From: Blastomyces gilchristii SLH14081
Lineage: Eukaryota > Ascomycota > Eurotiomycetes > Onygenales > Ajellomycetaceae
Direction of reading: 5' to 3'
Assembly: GCF_000003855.2 (NCBI RefSeq)
Contig: NW_003101667.1
Coordinates: 972,925 to 1,036,924, forward strand
DNA length: 64,000 nucleotides
Numbering within the stretch: the first letter of the stretch is position 1; every line of letters starts with the position of its first letter. Shown piece by piece: positions 12,041-22,019 of the stretch. The position numbers and the translations under genes were made by a program. The notes beneath the pieces are model-generated. The model was not told the origin of the DNA, searched no databases, and worked only from the letters and a program-made list of their open reading frames with translations.

Positions 12041-12806
12041 GTGAAATTCATGGTCCCGGCGGCCAGTCTATTGAGGTATTAAAACTAGATTTAATATATC
12101 TCACTGTGCAGGGATCAAAGACTCAGTCAGACCTTGAGGTATACTGATTTTATAGTTGTTGTGTCTGCTGATTATGTATCAAGTACAGTTGCCGAGGTAT
12201 CTTTTTGTATTTTTCTGCCGGGGATGGGCCAGATTGGAAGGGGCGGTACAAGGGTGGGACTTGGTGTTGATGTCTTGGTACACCAAAGACAGAGAGGGTT
12301 TTTCGCGGAGGATGCACTTCAGATGTGTCCATTGATTATGTGCTTGATACTATTGCCGAGGTATCTTTTTGTATTTTTCTGCCGGAGGTGGGCCAGATTG
12401 GGAAGGGCGGTACGTGGGTGGGACTTGGCGTTGATGTTTTGGAACATCAAAGATAGACAGGGTTTTCGTGGAAGTTGCTTCTCAGATATCTCCACAATTA
12501 CAGGTCGGGGATCTTCCAAAATCAAGAAGATTGGTGCATATGGCTAGGTCTCTTCGCCTTACAATTTGTATGGCAATTTGGCCCGGGGTTGTGGTGTGGT
12601 AGGGGTGGACGGGGGATAATCCCACACAGGAGTTTCGAACAACGTCTGGTTCACGTTTGGCTGGATAACTCCACCACCACACGGGGTATGCGGTCGGCGA
12701 TGGGGTCAAAATGCTCGTATGATCGAGGGCTTTTCGATGGATCTATCGGCGGGTTCTTATTCGAAAAATTGAGCGAGTTCGTGGTGGAGCGCTTTGATAG
12801 ATTGTT
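12041..12806. other. GC-rich mini-island of unknown nature
   Basis: The composition is like the main gene island (CpG present) although it sits inside the AT block, directly against the truncated end of E2 at about 12807. Overlapping open frames exist on both strands: plus 12134-12547 and 12475-12858, minus 12319-12525. None has a recognisable domain, and the frames covering the tandem repeat are unlikely to be genes. A fragment of host sequence stranded between transposons is the simplest reading. Confidence 0.5.
12170..12490. repeat. Two-copy tandem duplication, 166-bp period
   Basis: GATTATGT at 12170 recurs at 12336. Each copy holds TTGCCGAGGTATCTTTTTG, TTTTTCTGCCGG, a GGGCCAGATTGG block, and GGGTGGGACTTGG followed by GTTGATGT. 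Copy identity is roughly 80% by eye, with differences that include transversions, unlike the transition-only damage of the neighbouring transposons. Confidence 0.8.
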
Positions 12807-15189
12807 ACATGATTCTGCTGTCAGTGACTTCTTTTTCAGAGCATTTCATAAGCATTGACAGAGATCTGTGTCAGATTCATGATTTTGTGAATGTCATCTT
12901 CATGGATTCTATCATTATTAGAGAATATCAAGCTTCTGTTTCAAGCATTCAATAAGATGCCTTGTTCAGATAGTCAGGCAAGTTCTAGCATAAGATTATA
13001 GTCAAGATTGTCAACTTTATATATATAAACATTCTCACACTGATGTTCTCTGACATCTATGTTTAGTTTCACCATGTAACAGATGCAAACATCTTTTGAA
13101 TCATCAAATTCTGTGAGAAGTCAGGGTTTTGATAAGAAGATACACTGAAGGTTATAATATCTTACAACTGAAGATTTAATCATTGTATAGTAACATAGAC
13201 TGCTATCTATCATAGTCTTCATATTATACATGTTATTTATCACAGTAGATACAAGAATTGCATTCATTGTTATCTTTTCTTCAAATTGTTCTCATTCAAT
13301 CTCTTCAAGCTTCTGTTTATAAATTTGAATAGAAGCTAATCTTTTCCCTGTTTCATCAGAGCATTCTTATAGTTATCTTTCAAATCTTTCTTCAATGCAA
13401 TGTGGTTGATGTGAACAGGCACTGATTCATTCTTTGAGTGAGAAGACACTGATCTTTCTCTCAAGTGAGGAGATATACAGGCTGATCAGCAGTTGAAAGT
13501 GATATGTTCTGATCAGTTATAATTAATGCACATCTCATGTTGACATTAATCAGTGACTTCTTTGAAAGTGATCCCAGAAACTCAGAAGTCTGTTTGAATG
13601 ATGAAGACCCTTGCTTATGTATAGACATTTGAGTTCACTCAATTCATGATATCTGCATTGTCATTCTTCAGCACAGGTGTATGAGTGACTGAGATGTAAT
13701 GTCTTCTATCACTGTTCTGTATACTCTTGAGCTTGATAAGATGATCATTCAATGTCTGAAGTTGTATGCAGAAGCCTTCATAAGTCAGGTCTTTGTTTAC
13801 ACTTATAAGAGTCTGTAAGAGTTTGAAAGTTAATGTCTTTTTAAGCATACTAATCTTCATTTAATTCTTTCAAGATTGATTATCTGCTTCTAGAATCTTG
13901 ATGTTGAAGTTAGGAATAAATATTATGAGAGAAGTGTTTCTCTGTCAGACACTCTGTAATCAATCTAATACTTTCTGTTACATGACAGTGTCTCAGAACA
14001 GAATATCAAGATATTTGATAATATTATCAGATGTTCACAACACTGATTCACATACTTTCATTCATAAATGAAACTTCTGTTTTGTACAATTTTTCAATCA
14101 TTCATTGATATATCAATCTTGATTGATTAATGAACTGATAACATCTCTATCTACACTTAGTTTCACAAGCATTTCCAGTCTTTATGATGAGTAGAGAGTG
14201 AGATCAGAAGTATTAAAATATATAGAAGTATCTAAGTGTTTCTTCAGTACTTGCATTATGTTTATATTTAATTCTGTCAGTGTTGAAATTGCAGAGATTT
14301 CTTGTTAAGTTAATCATTGAATTTCCTTATATTGATGTTGTTGATTCATATACATATCAGCTATTTATTATTATTGTAATTTCAACATTGCTTAAAGTCA
14401 CTGTGATATTACATCTATACTCACATTTGAGAATTCTTTCATGTTATTATTAGACATGATTATATCATTCATCAGATATGTGATATCTGTGAAATCTGAA
14501 GAAGTGTAATTGTATGAATATCTCATACATCTAGAGTGTTAGAACTCTCAGGTCTTTCACTGATATTCTCTTTGTAAGATCTTGTTCTCTTTGTAAGATC
14601 TTGTTGCAGAGTCAGAGTAACTGATGAGTAAGCTTCTATCTAAGAACTCAGTGTCTGCTTAACTGGTTAATTGTTTTTCTATTTCTTACATGTTATTACA
14701 TATTCAGATATCTTCTTGATAAGTAATTATTTCTAATAAGAAGACAATGAGTGTGAATAATTATTTCTAATAAGAAGATAATGAATATTTTTCAAGTGTA
14801 AGAGGTCTACACTGAATAGATTAGTATAATATATAGGTCTTATAATATAAAAGTGAAAAACATTAAAGAAGGAAAGAAAGAGGAAGTGTGAGAATCAGTG
14901 ATCAGAGTGAATATTTATATGTGTACATGATGATGTACGCGGTGGAGCTTCGGGGCGGAAGAATAGGAATTCTGTGGGTTTTTTGGCCGAGGATCAGTGA
15001 TCAAGAATGACCGAGAATCGGAGCTTTCAGCGGAATCTATGAAGTGTAATGGAATAGTCTATATGATCGGGCGCAGCCTGTCACAACTGAGAATCAGAAC
15101 TTTTAGCAGACTGAGAATCAGAGCTTTCAGTGAAATCTCTGAAGTGTAATAAAATAGTCTATATGATTGATCAGGCGCAGCCCGCCACA
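12807..15189 (-). mobile_element. Ty3/gypsy element E2, 5' part only (LTR, gag, protease)
   Basis: Same family as E1, E3, E5 and E6. On the minus strand it holds the 5' LTR (14797-15189), a primer-binding position at 14784-14794, gag (about 14450 down to 13260; the best remaining open stretch is 13639-13860, reading KISMLKKTLTFKLL as in E6), and the protease region (about 13260-12960). It stops between protease and RT at about 12807, where the GC mini-island begins. Gag is cut by many TGA/TAG codons. Confidence 0.85.
14797..15189 (-). repeat. 5' LTR of E2 with duplicated outer end
   Basis: A complete LTR can be read from 14797 to 15085 (ending CAGCCTGTCACA). A further 104 bp then repeat its outer part and end again with CAGCCCGCCACA at 15189. 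The outer part (14935-15060) keeps several CpGs (GTACGCGGTGG, TTCGGGGCGG), so it is less mutated than the adjoining gag. Confidence 0.8.
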
Positions 15190-16050
15190 TATATCAATAT
15201 TAAAGAAGTGACTATTTAATATAAAAAACTTATATTTACACTCTACTTTCTTTTTTATAAGAGATTTAAAAATATTCTTTAATTATATTAATTTATATTT
15301 ATTATTGCTTCATTCATTTTCTGAAGTAGAAAAGTAAGTCTGATTCTTTTCACTATCAAAATTCTTCATTTAAGTATTTTGTATATTTCTTGATTTTTCT
15401 TGATATATAAAAGTAGATGAAAGTGAAGTTTTATCTGTATAAATTAAAATCAGTAGTGTTATTAATTCTCAACTGTTATTCTAACTCACATTTATTATAT
15501 AATTTAATTTGTGTGAAGTAATATATATAATATGTTTGAGACTGTGAATAAGTTCTAATAGAAATTCTTCTTTATCAAAGTGATAAATATTTATAGATTT
15601 AATATTATATTAAGTGATTTTTATCTGTAATTATAAATTAATATTAATTAATTAGTAAGAAGTAAAAAATTAGTAAAAGAAAGAAATTTATTACAAGATT
15701 AAAATAATACTTGAAGTATATGAAATTGTCTGCAATTTTGTGTTTTTAATTAATATTTTGAAAATAGAGTGACTTGATTATATTCTTGTAATACTGACAG
15801 AATCATAATAGTCAGTTGATTTCAATAGATGCTTTTAGAATCTTACTAATAAGATTATGAAGAATTTGTAATGTATAAGAGAAACTGCAATCTGTTAATT
15901 AATTAATATGAAAAAGAAGCTGTTTTTCATGTAAATCTGTGAGATTTTTGCAGTGAGTGAAGCTTACTTTTTTCTTGATATTTGAACACCTCTATAATGC
16001 AATAATAGTATATATTAACTAATTTCATATTTTTTAGCAGTCTCAGTGTA
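15190..16050. other. AT-rich spacer, nothing recognised
   Basis: No LTR, repeat or coding similarity to other parts of the window was seen. Confidence 0.5.
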
Positions 16051-16851
16051 CAGAGAGCGCTATTAACAGAATTACACTGATAAAAAGACAGTTAAACAGT
16101 GCTATAAATCTTAGCAGAAATTCACACTGTAATTTATACTGAATATTCAGTTCTTGATTATTTTATTATCTTCATTGCTATTTAACATATATAAAATATA
16201 CTCTTCAATCTGCTTCTTTTTAACATGTAATCTGTCTGCCTATTAATATACTTCCTTTTTAATATATAATCTGTCTGTCAATCTTATTTCACAGTCAGAT
16301 GAATATTCTATTTTTTTATCTACTTATACTGCTTTTCTTCTCTATATTCATTATTATCTTCTAAGTCTATAATTTTTATTAATTATGTTGAATCTTTGCA
16401 AGAATAGTATCTTTAATGCTATTATTTCTCTGAGTTAATTAGTCAGATTTGAGAGCATCTTTAAGGTTATTCATTGTGAAGTATATAAATCTGCATTCAA
16501 TTACATATTTATATATACAGTTAATTTGACTCTTTGAGATCTGGGTGATTTCTGTGATTTCAGCATTTGACTTGATAAAATAGAGTAATTTAAGAGTCAT
16601 TATGAGAGCTCTTGTAGTAATATTAGTATTGAGTATTATATTTTAACAGTTATGAATTATCAGATGAGATGCCAGAGATGAGAAATTAGAGAATAAAGAG
16701 AAATCAATTCACAATATGTGACAATCTCATATAAATAGAATGCAGGGTGATTAGAAGCTAAATGTAATTAATTACTTATTAAAACATAGTAGTATTTCTT
16801 AGCTGTATAAATTGAATCTGAGCGGCGCAATTCTTTTAATAGCGCCCTCTG
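16051..16851. mobile_element. Non-autonomous TIR element flanked by TA (Tc1/mariner/pogo-type)
   Basis: Left end CAGAGAGCGCTATTAACAGA and right end (reverse complement) CAGAGGGCGCTATTAAAAGA form terminal inverted repeats of about 30 bp; the match continues as GAATTACACTG against GAATTGCGCCG. Both ends are bordered by TA (16049-16050 and 16852-16853). The 801-bp interior is AT-rich and has no readable transposase. TA target choice and a CAG-starting end are typical of Tc1/mariner-pogo elements; the family assignment is inference. Confidence 0.65.
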
Positions 16852-17151
16852 TAATTAGAGATCAATTGTGTGTTCAAATCATCAATTGCTGCTTGTATAA
16901 CTGCTTTATGGTGCATGTTGTGAGTGTTTGAAGATGGATGAAAAAATGAAGATTGAGCGGGCGTTGAGTGGTTGATCATGTTATTGAGTGATTGATCACA
17001 TTACCGCGCACATCACTGAAAGAAGCCTCCTCGTGGGTCTTCCAGGTCATCAACGCGCGGTTAGTTAAAATATGAAACCATTATTACAACTCGAGTGAGG
17101 ACAGTGGCCAGGACAGGCAAAAAATACAAAGTAAAATAGAAACAGAGGTTC
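16852..17151. other. Border between AT block and gene island
   Basis: GC content rises between about 16950 and 17100. Contains two near-repeats of GAGTG(G/A)TTGATCA at 16968-17000. No gene seen. Confidence 0.5.
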
Positions 17152-17247
17152 TACCCCCGGCGGGACTCGAACCCGCAACCTTCAGATTCACTTATTCCCA
17201 ACCTGGGAAGTTAGAAGTCTGACGCCCTACCATTGGGCTACGAGGGC
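17152..17247 (-). tRNA. tRNA-Arg(UCU) with intron
   Basis: The minus strand folds as a tRNA. Acceptor GCCCTCG pairs with CGGGGGT and discriminator A. The D-arm region is AGCCCAATGGTAGGGC, which serves as the A box. The anticodon stem is TCAGA/TCTGA with loop CTTCTAA (anticodon TCT). The T arm is GCGGG-TTCGAGT-CCCGC, which serves as the B box. A 24-nt intron sits one base 3' of the anticodon, the canonical position, giving a 72-nt mature tRNA. T runs for Pol III termination follow on the minus strand at about 17132-17136 and 17119-17124. It is the first intact gene at the left edge of the island. Confidence 0.95.
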
Positions 17248-17782
17248 TGGCAATTGGGTTTTGGAACCTCGGAAAAACTTATTAAGCCGAGCTACGCTCG
17301 ATCGAGCCGCCGCCAAGACTATCAGTCAGAATAATATAACTCCCGCTGCGTATATTTCTATAGACAGGTTACGGATCTGTGTAGTTAGAAATGTTGAGAC
17401 TGGTAGATTTAAAAGAAATATAAATATATGGTCTGATCTGGCTTGTGTTCAGGAAAAAAATAAGAAGAAAATTGCTACGCTCCCGCATATAGATCGAACT
17501 TCCACAAAGATTCCACATTTTCCTTATGAGCCATTCAAATTCAAGGAAAAGAATAAAAGATATGAGACAATCGGGCGGACATATAAATATGATATCTGAG
17601 TCGTGTTCCAACGGTGGTCGATCTGTTTCAGCACATCTGCTCACGCCCTACGACAAGCCGAGCATTTGTTGTTGACACAACCAACACAAATTCCTATACC
17701 CGATACTTAACTAAGTTACCCCACACATCGACGCTACTTGAAATAGATACCTGTGTAGGTGGATAGTTGTCCATTCCGCATT
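17248..17782. other. Intergenic / 5' region of the YciI gene
   Basis: Open frames on both strands (plus 17261-17599, minus 17369-17644) have no recognisable domain and look accidental. The stretch separates the tRNA gene from the YciI-domain gene. Confidence 0.4.
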
Positions 17783-18830
17783 ATGGCTGCCCGAAACCCC
17801 CTCATTTTCCTTAACCGTCGTTGTGGTTTTCAGCATTTATACCAATATCAGCATAGGATAACTGCTGCAAAATATCTGCCTGCCACGCTCGTATGCTCAC
17901 ATACCACCGCTAACCATCGGAATATGGCGTCGACAACGAAAGCGAAAAATGAGTACATGGTCATTGTGCCAGATAAGGAGGGCGCTCTCCAGAAGAGAAT
18001 AGAAGTTCGAAGGTGAGTTTGGGACATATTAGGTCTCTTTACGTCTTCTCTATTCTCATCATGCCCTTGATTTTAACAATAGAAAGATTTGAGTCTGTCA
18101 TATCGGATATCAGCTACTGGGAATATAATATGGACACACCATTCCCATATGCTATCCCAATTCCCCCTCCCCTTGATACTTTTGGCGACTTCCTGAAAAC
18201 TGTCTAGCACTCTCGATCAACCATCTTGGGTACCCAGCTAATTAACATCCATACAGCGCTCATCTCGCAAACCTCCAACCGATATTAGACTCCGGATTCC
18301 TTAAACTTGGAGGTACCTAAAATTTCATTCCCCAATCGCCAGTATAGCATGAAATTGTGTTTCAATTTTGCACTCGATATCACTCACCCCCAGAGCCCGA
18401 AGCGAAGCATTGGTAAGCTACATAAAATCTAACTATTTGACGAACAGGAGCTATGCTTGAATCGCACCCCGAGGAGGGCCAGACGCCTACAATGAAGGGC
18501 AGTATGTTAATTGTGGTTGCTGAGTCTCCCGAAGCCATACGTGAGCAGTTATCAAAGGATATCTATGCCACGTCGGGAGTGTGGGATATCGACAATGTAA
18601 GTTGACCTGTTATTATTATTATTATTATTATAATAATATTGTTGCTGTTCTAAACCCCCCCCCCCCCCTTCACCTTCTCTCTATTCTACGACAACACACG
18701 ACTAACTCGAAAATGTTAGATGCAAATAACACCGGTATGTTGATGTTCTATAACATAAATCTTTCCTGAGGATATCCCCGTCCTAATCTATTCATAATAG
18801 TTCAAATCTGCTATTCGACTTCCGCTGTAA
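17783..18830 (+). CDS. YciI-domain (YCII-related) protein, five exons
   Basis: Exons: 17783-18012, 18257-18312, 18448-18596, 18720-18734 (15 nt) and 18801-18830 (TAA). Phases close without gaps. The product begins with a basic, Arg-rich extension that could target mitochondria. It continues EYMVIVPDKEGALQKRIEVR, then AHLANLQPILDSGF, then AMLESHPEEGQTP and YATSGVWDIDN. The 15-nt exon encodes MQITP and the last exon FKSAIRLPL. This is the YciI fold (dimeric ferredoxin-like barrel) in its fungal and bacterial small-protein form. Its reaction is unknown; bacterial YciI proteins have a conserved His/Asp pair of proposed catalytic role. CTAAC branch sites precede the acceptors of exons 3 and 4. Alternative starts are 17759 (in frame upstream) and 17924 (MASTTKAKNEY), which would remove the extension. 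Confidence 0.85.
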
Positions 18831-19644
18831 TTTTAGCGGCTTTCAAAGCGGGCTATCGCAGCTACAAGAAGCTTTTTGGACAAAATCGAAACAACAGTAG
18901 TAAAATATGAGGAGTGCCCAAGCATACTTAGGTTCCGCGTTCCATGCTATTTCCGTTCATGAGGTTTCTGCGTGCAGTACCGCATTGGCGGCTGTTCTCA
19001 TCTGACGACCGTTGAGCCTTCCAATCCCATAGGATTTGATTTGTCGTAAGCTTGTTTGTTTTATTTATTGCTCGAGAACACCCATTGTGTGCCCAACAGT
19101 TCCGTTGCAATAAGAGAGGGAAAAGAAAGAAAAAAATGTCAAAATGTCACTGAAATTGTTAGAAATTGTTAGAGAGACTGTATATATCGAAAACGCTGTT
19201 TTGGCACTTCATTTGAATCAATACATTCAGAGAAAAATCACCCAATCACAGTTAGTGCAACCACAATGGGCGTTTCATGACTTAATGAGATACCATTGTG
19301 TCTCAAACTCTTGTTGGCTTCTGAATGGCTATTTAATCTTTGTCGCCAGCGCCAGCCAGATATGTAAGAAGAGACATGCCAAACCAAGCCATCACAGTTA
19401 ATCATAGAACAGAGCTCACTAGGGAAGAGAGGAACAGTAAGCAAGAACGTAGAAAGTGTATTGAGACAGACATGAAGATTCCAGTCTATATATATTCAAG
19501 GGCTTTAGTAGGATTCACCCATCCCTATAAGCAAGATTTGAAGGGACGCTTTTCATGTATGGCTATGGCGCATGGTAATGGTATTGGCTAAATTAGATAC
19601 ATATTTCTGTCTCTATCGTAGTAATTCGGAAAAAAATTCTGACT
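18831..19644. other. Convergent intergenic region
   Basis: Lies between the 3' ends of the YciI gene and the CoA-synthetase gene. Small open frames on both strands (18928-19110, 19144-19401, 19340-19591) have no recognisable content. Confidence 0.5.
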
Positions 19645-21600
19645 CTACAGCTTCGGGCTTGGCGTTTCTTTCTTCAACATTGCTTCCGCGACTTTACGGC
19701 GCTGTATTTTGCCTGTGGATTTGTGTGGATCAGTTTATGTATGTCAAGCGGTCCAAGAAAGGTAGCGCAGTCCATACCTGTTGCGGTTTTGGGAATTTCG
19801 GGGAGGATCCATATCTGTACCCGAAGTGAAGCATATGCGTTAGCTCGATGTATATAAATATGATATGAATGGCTTATGTAAAGTCATTATTCGAAAGAGG
19901 AGAACATATGAGATTCACTTTTTTGGGAATCTTGAATTTAGCAACTTTAGGCGCAATCCAAGATTTCAGCGTGTCTTCTGAAAGACTTCCACCTTTCTTC
20001 AAGACAACTGCCACCCCAATGTCCTCGCCATAGTGGGTATCCGGAATAGCAAAGGACACTGCCTCCGCAATATTAGGGTTGTGAGCAATCGTGTTGTCGA
20101 GCTCGATAGGGCTGATTTTCTCGCCTCCCTTATTGATAAGCTCCTTGATACGCCCTGTGATAAAAACGTAACCGTCCTTGTCCATTTTTCCCTGGTCACC
20201 GGTGCGGAAAAATCCAGACTTTGTGAACGAGGCTTCATTTGCAGCAGGGTTGTTGATGTATCCCTTTGTGACATTCTCCCCGCGAATGCAAATCTCACCC
20301 TCGGAACCCTGAGGAACTTCATTCCCATCCTGGTCAAGAATTCTAACTTCCACTCCTTGGCCAATACCAACGGTGCCTGGCATCCTCTTTCCTGGAGGAA
20401 GAGGATTGCTCGTCATCTGGTGAGCGGCTTCTGTCATTGCGTACGCTTCTAACACCGGAGCATGGAAGGCCTTTTCCAATTCATGGAAGGTCTTTGGGGA
20501 CAATGGGGAGGAGCAGGAGCGAATGAATCGAATTTTCGGTATGGGCTTTGGGAGTGTCGTTTTAAGGAGGATCTGGTGAATGGTAGGAACTGCAGTGTAC
20601 CAGTTTGCGTTGTACGTAATGAATTCAGACCAAAATGTTGAGGCTGAGAATTTTTCGGGAACGATGACAGAGCCTCCAGACAAAAGAGGCGCGAGGAACG
20701 CCGCAAGCAGGCCATGAACATGGAAAAGAGGCATCACAAGCAACGTTCGGTCTTTCTCCGTCAACTCGTAGGTCGCTTGGATGTTTTCTGGGGTATTGGT
20801 TAGTCAGAGCATGAAAAGTAAGAGTCTATAGCAATTGAACATACTCATGGTCCTCGTAAGATTCCGGTGTGTAAGGGGTACCTAAGATTGTAAGTATAAT
20901 ATTTACCGAGAGATATCTGCAACCAACTTACAGCTTTCGGTCTGCCAGTAGTTCCTGATTGAACATTAGCATACTTGTACTAGGACTATATATCAACGGG
21001 AAGCTCGGGGGAAAAATAGGATCTAGACGGCTTAATAACCAATTCAAGCTATGTAAATTGTTACTCCTCCAAGCTTTTGAGAGAGATCTTACCTGAGGTA
21101 TGGAGCACCAATGCGACGTCATCAGGCTGAGCCACTTCCTTCTTTAAGTCACCCTTCCCTACCAATTTTCCATGCTCTTTGACGTCCAAAACCACGTCAC
21201 TCCCGTTCCAGTAGCATTCAGCAATAGCTGCTGAATATTTCCTTGCAGCACGTACAGCTGGCCCATCACTCGCAAAAGAGCCCCTTGGGACGAGCGTCAA
21301 TGCCGAACTCAAGTCATCAATATAGAATTCGAACTCTTCTTGCTTGTATGCAGGGTTCAGCGGAGCCGCAATTGCTCTCTGCCATGACGCAGCCAGAAAA
21401 GAAACGATGAATCCGTAAGAATTGGGCAGCGCAATTGAAACAGCAGCGCCGGGTGAGATTCCCAGTTTGGCCAGTTTTGTTTGGAATGAGTTCACATCAG
21501 AACGTAAACGCTGATACGAAATCGTTAACGGCTCCGGTTTGCCAGGCACGATGATCGCGGTGGCAGCGGAGCCGGGGAATGAGTTTTCCAGAGTAGACAT
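19645..21600 (-). CDS. PCS60: Pcs60-type peroxisomal acyl-CoA (oxalyl-CoA) synthetase
   Basis: Minus-strand exons: 21600-21093, 20954-20932 (23 nt), 20881-20845 (37 nt), 20787-19919, 19814-19778 (37 nt), 19712-19645. They sum to 1542 nt, 513 residues, the usual size of the family. It belongs to the ANL adenylate-forming enzymes: AMP plus CoA thioester formation from a carboxylic acid. Motifs: P-loop HTSGTTGRPKAVPLTHRN split across the first three exons; LFHVHGLLAAFLAPLLSGG; YAMTEAAHQM; FRTGDQGKMDKDGYVFITGR; KELINKGGEKISP; and the C-terminal catalytic Lys region KTATGKIQRRKV. It ends PKL, a possible variant of the peroxisomal PTS1 (yeast Pcs60 ends SKL). The sequence style matches Pcs60 and plant AAE3 oxalyl-CoA synthetases; substrate is inferred. 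It shares a 419-bp divergent promoter with the SPF45-like gene. Confidence 0.93.
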
Positions 21601-22019
21601 GATTGGACGATGGCTATACCAATGTCAACGAACAATTTAGAAATGAAAATTAGAAATGCAAGTTCCGAGTACAATCTAGCCAGAATAAATCTAGTATGCT
21701 CTTGGTGAGTCGAACCGTTGATATCAAACTCAAGCTGATGACGCATTTTGATACTCGTCGAATGTCTGGCGATTACCGAGCACGCTGGATGGAAGCTTCC
21801 GCGAGTCATGCAAATATGGCAAACATGGCAAACATGCTACTTTTGGCTTCTTCTGCGACAGAGCATCAATGGCGACAACAACAGCAGACACCCGCAGTTC
21901 CAGTATCCCTGGATATATATTTCGCGTATAAGCTGCGTGTCTGGCGACGTTGGTGACCTATTGTGGTGCTCGGTTTTTAGCAACCACGGAGCCTGACTTT
22001 CAATAACTTCATTCCGAAG
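21601..22019. promoter_or_regulatory. Shared divergent promoter region (CoA synthetase / SPF45-like)
   Basis: The 419 bp between the two start codons holds the upstream regions of both genes. No specific motif was identified. A short tandem ATGGCAAAC repeat lies at about 21815-21835. Confidence 0.55.

Noticed and set aside
13639..13860. Small independent gene
   Set aside because: It is the surviving open part of E2 gag; the same stretch occurs in E1, E3, E5 and E6.
17261..17644. Two overlapping open frames between tRNA and YciI gene
   Set aside because: No domain, no splice or start context; overlapping on opposite strands.
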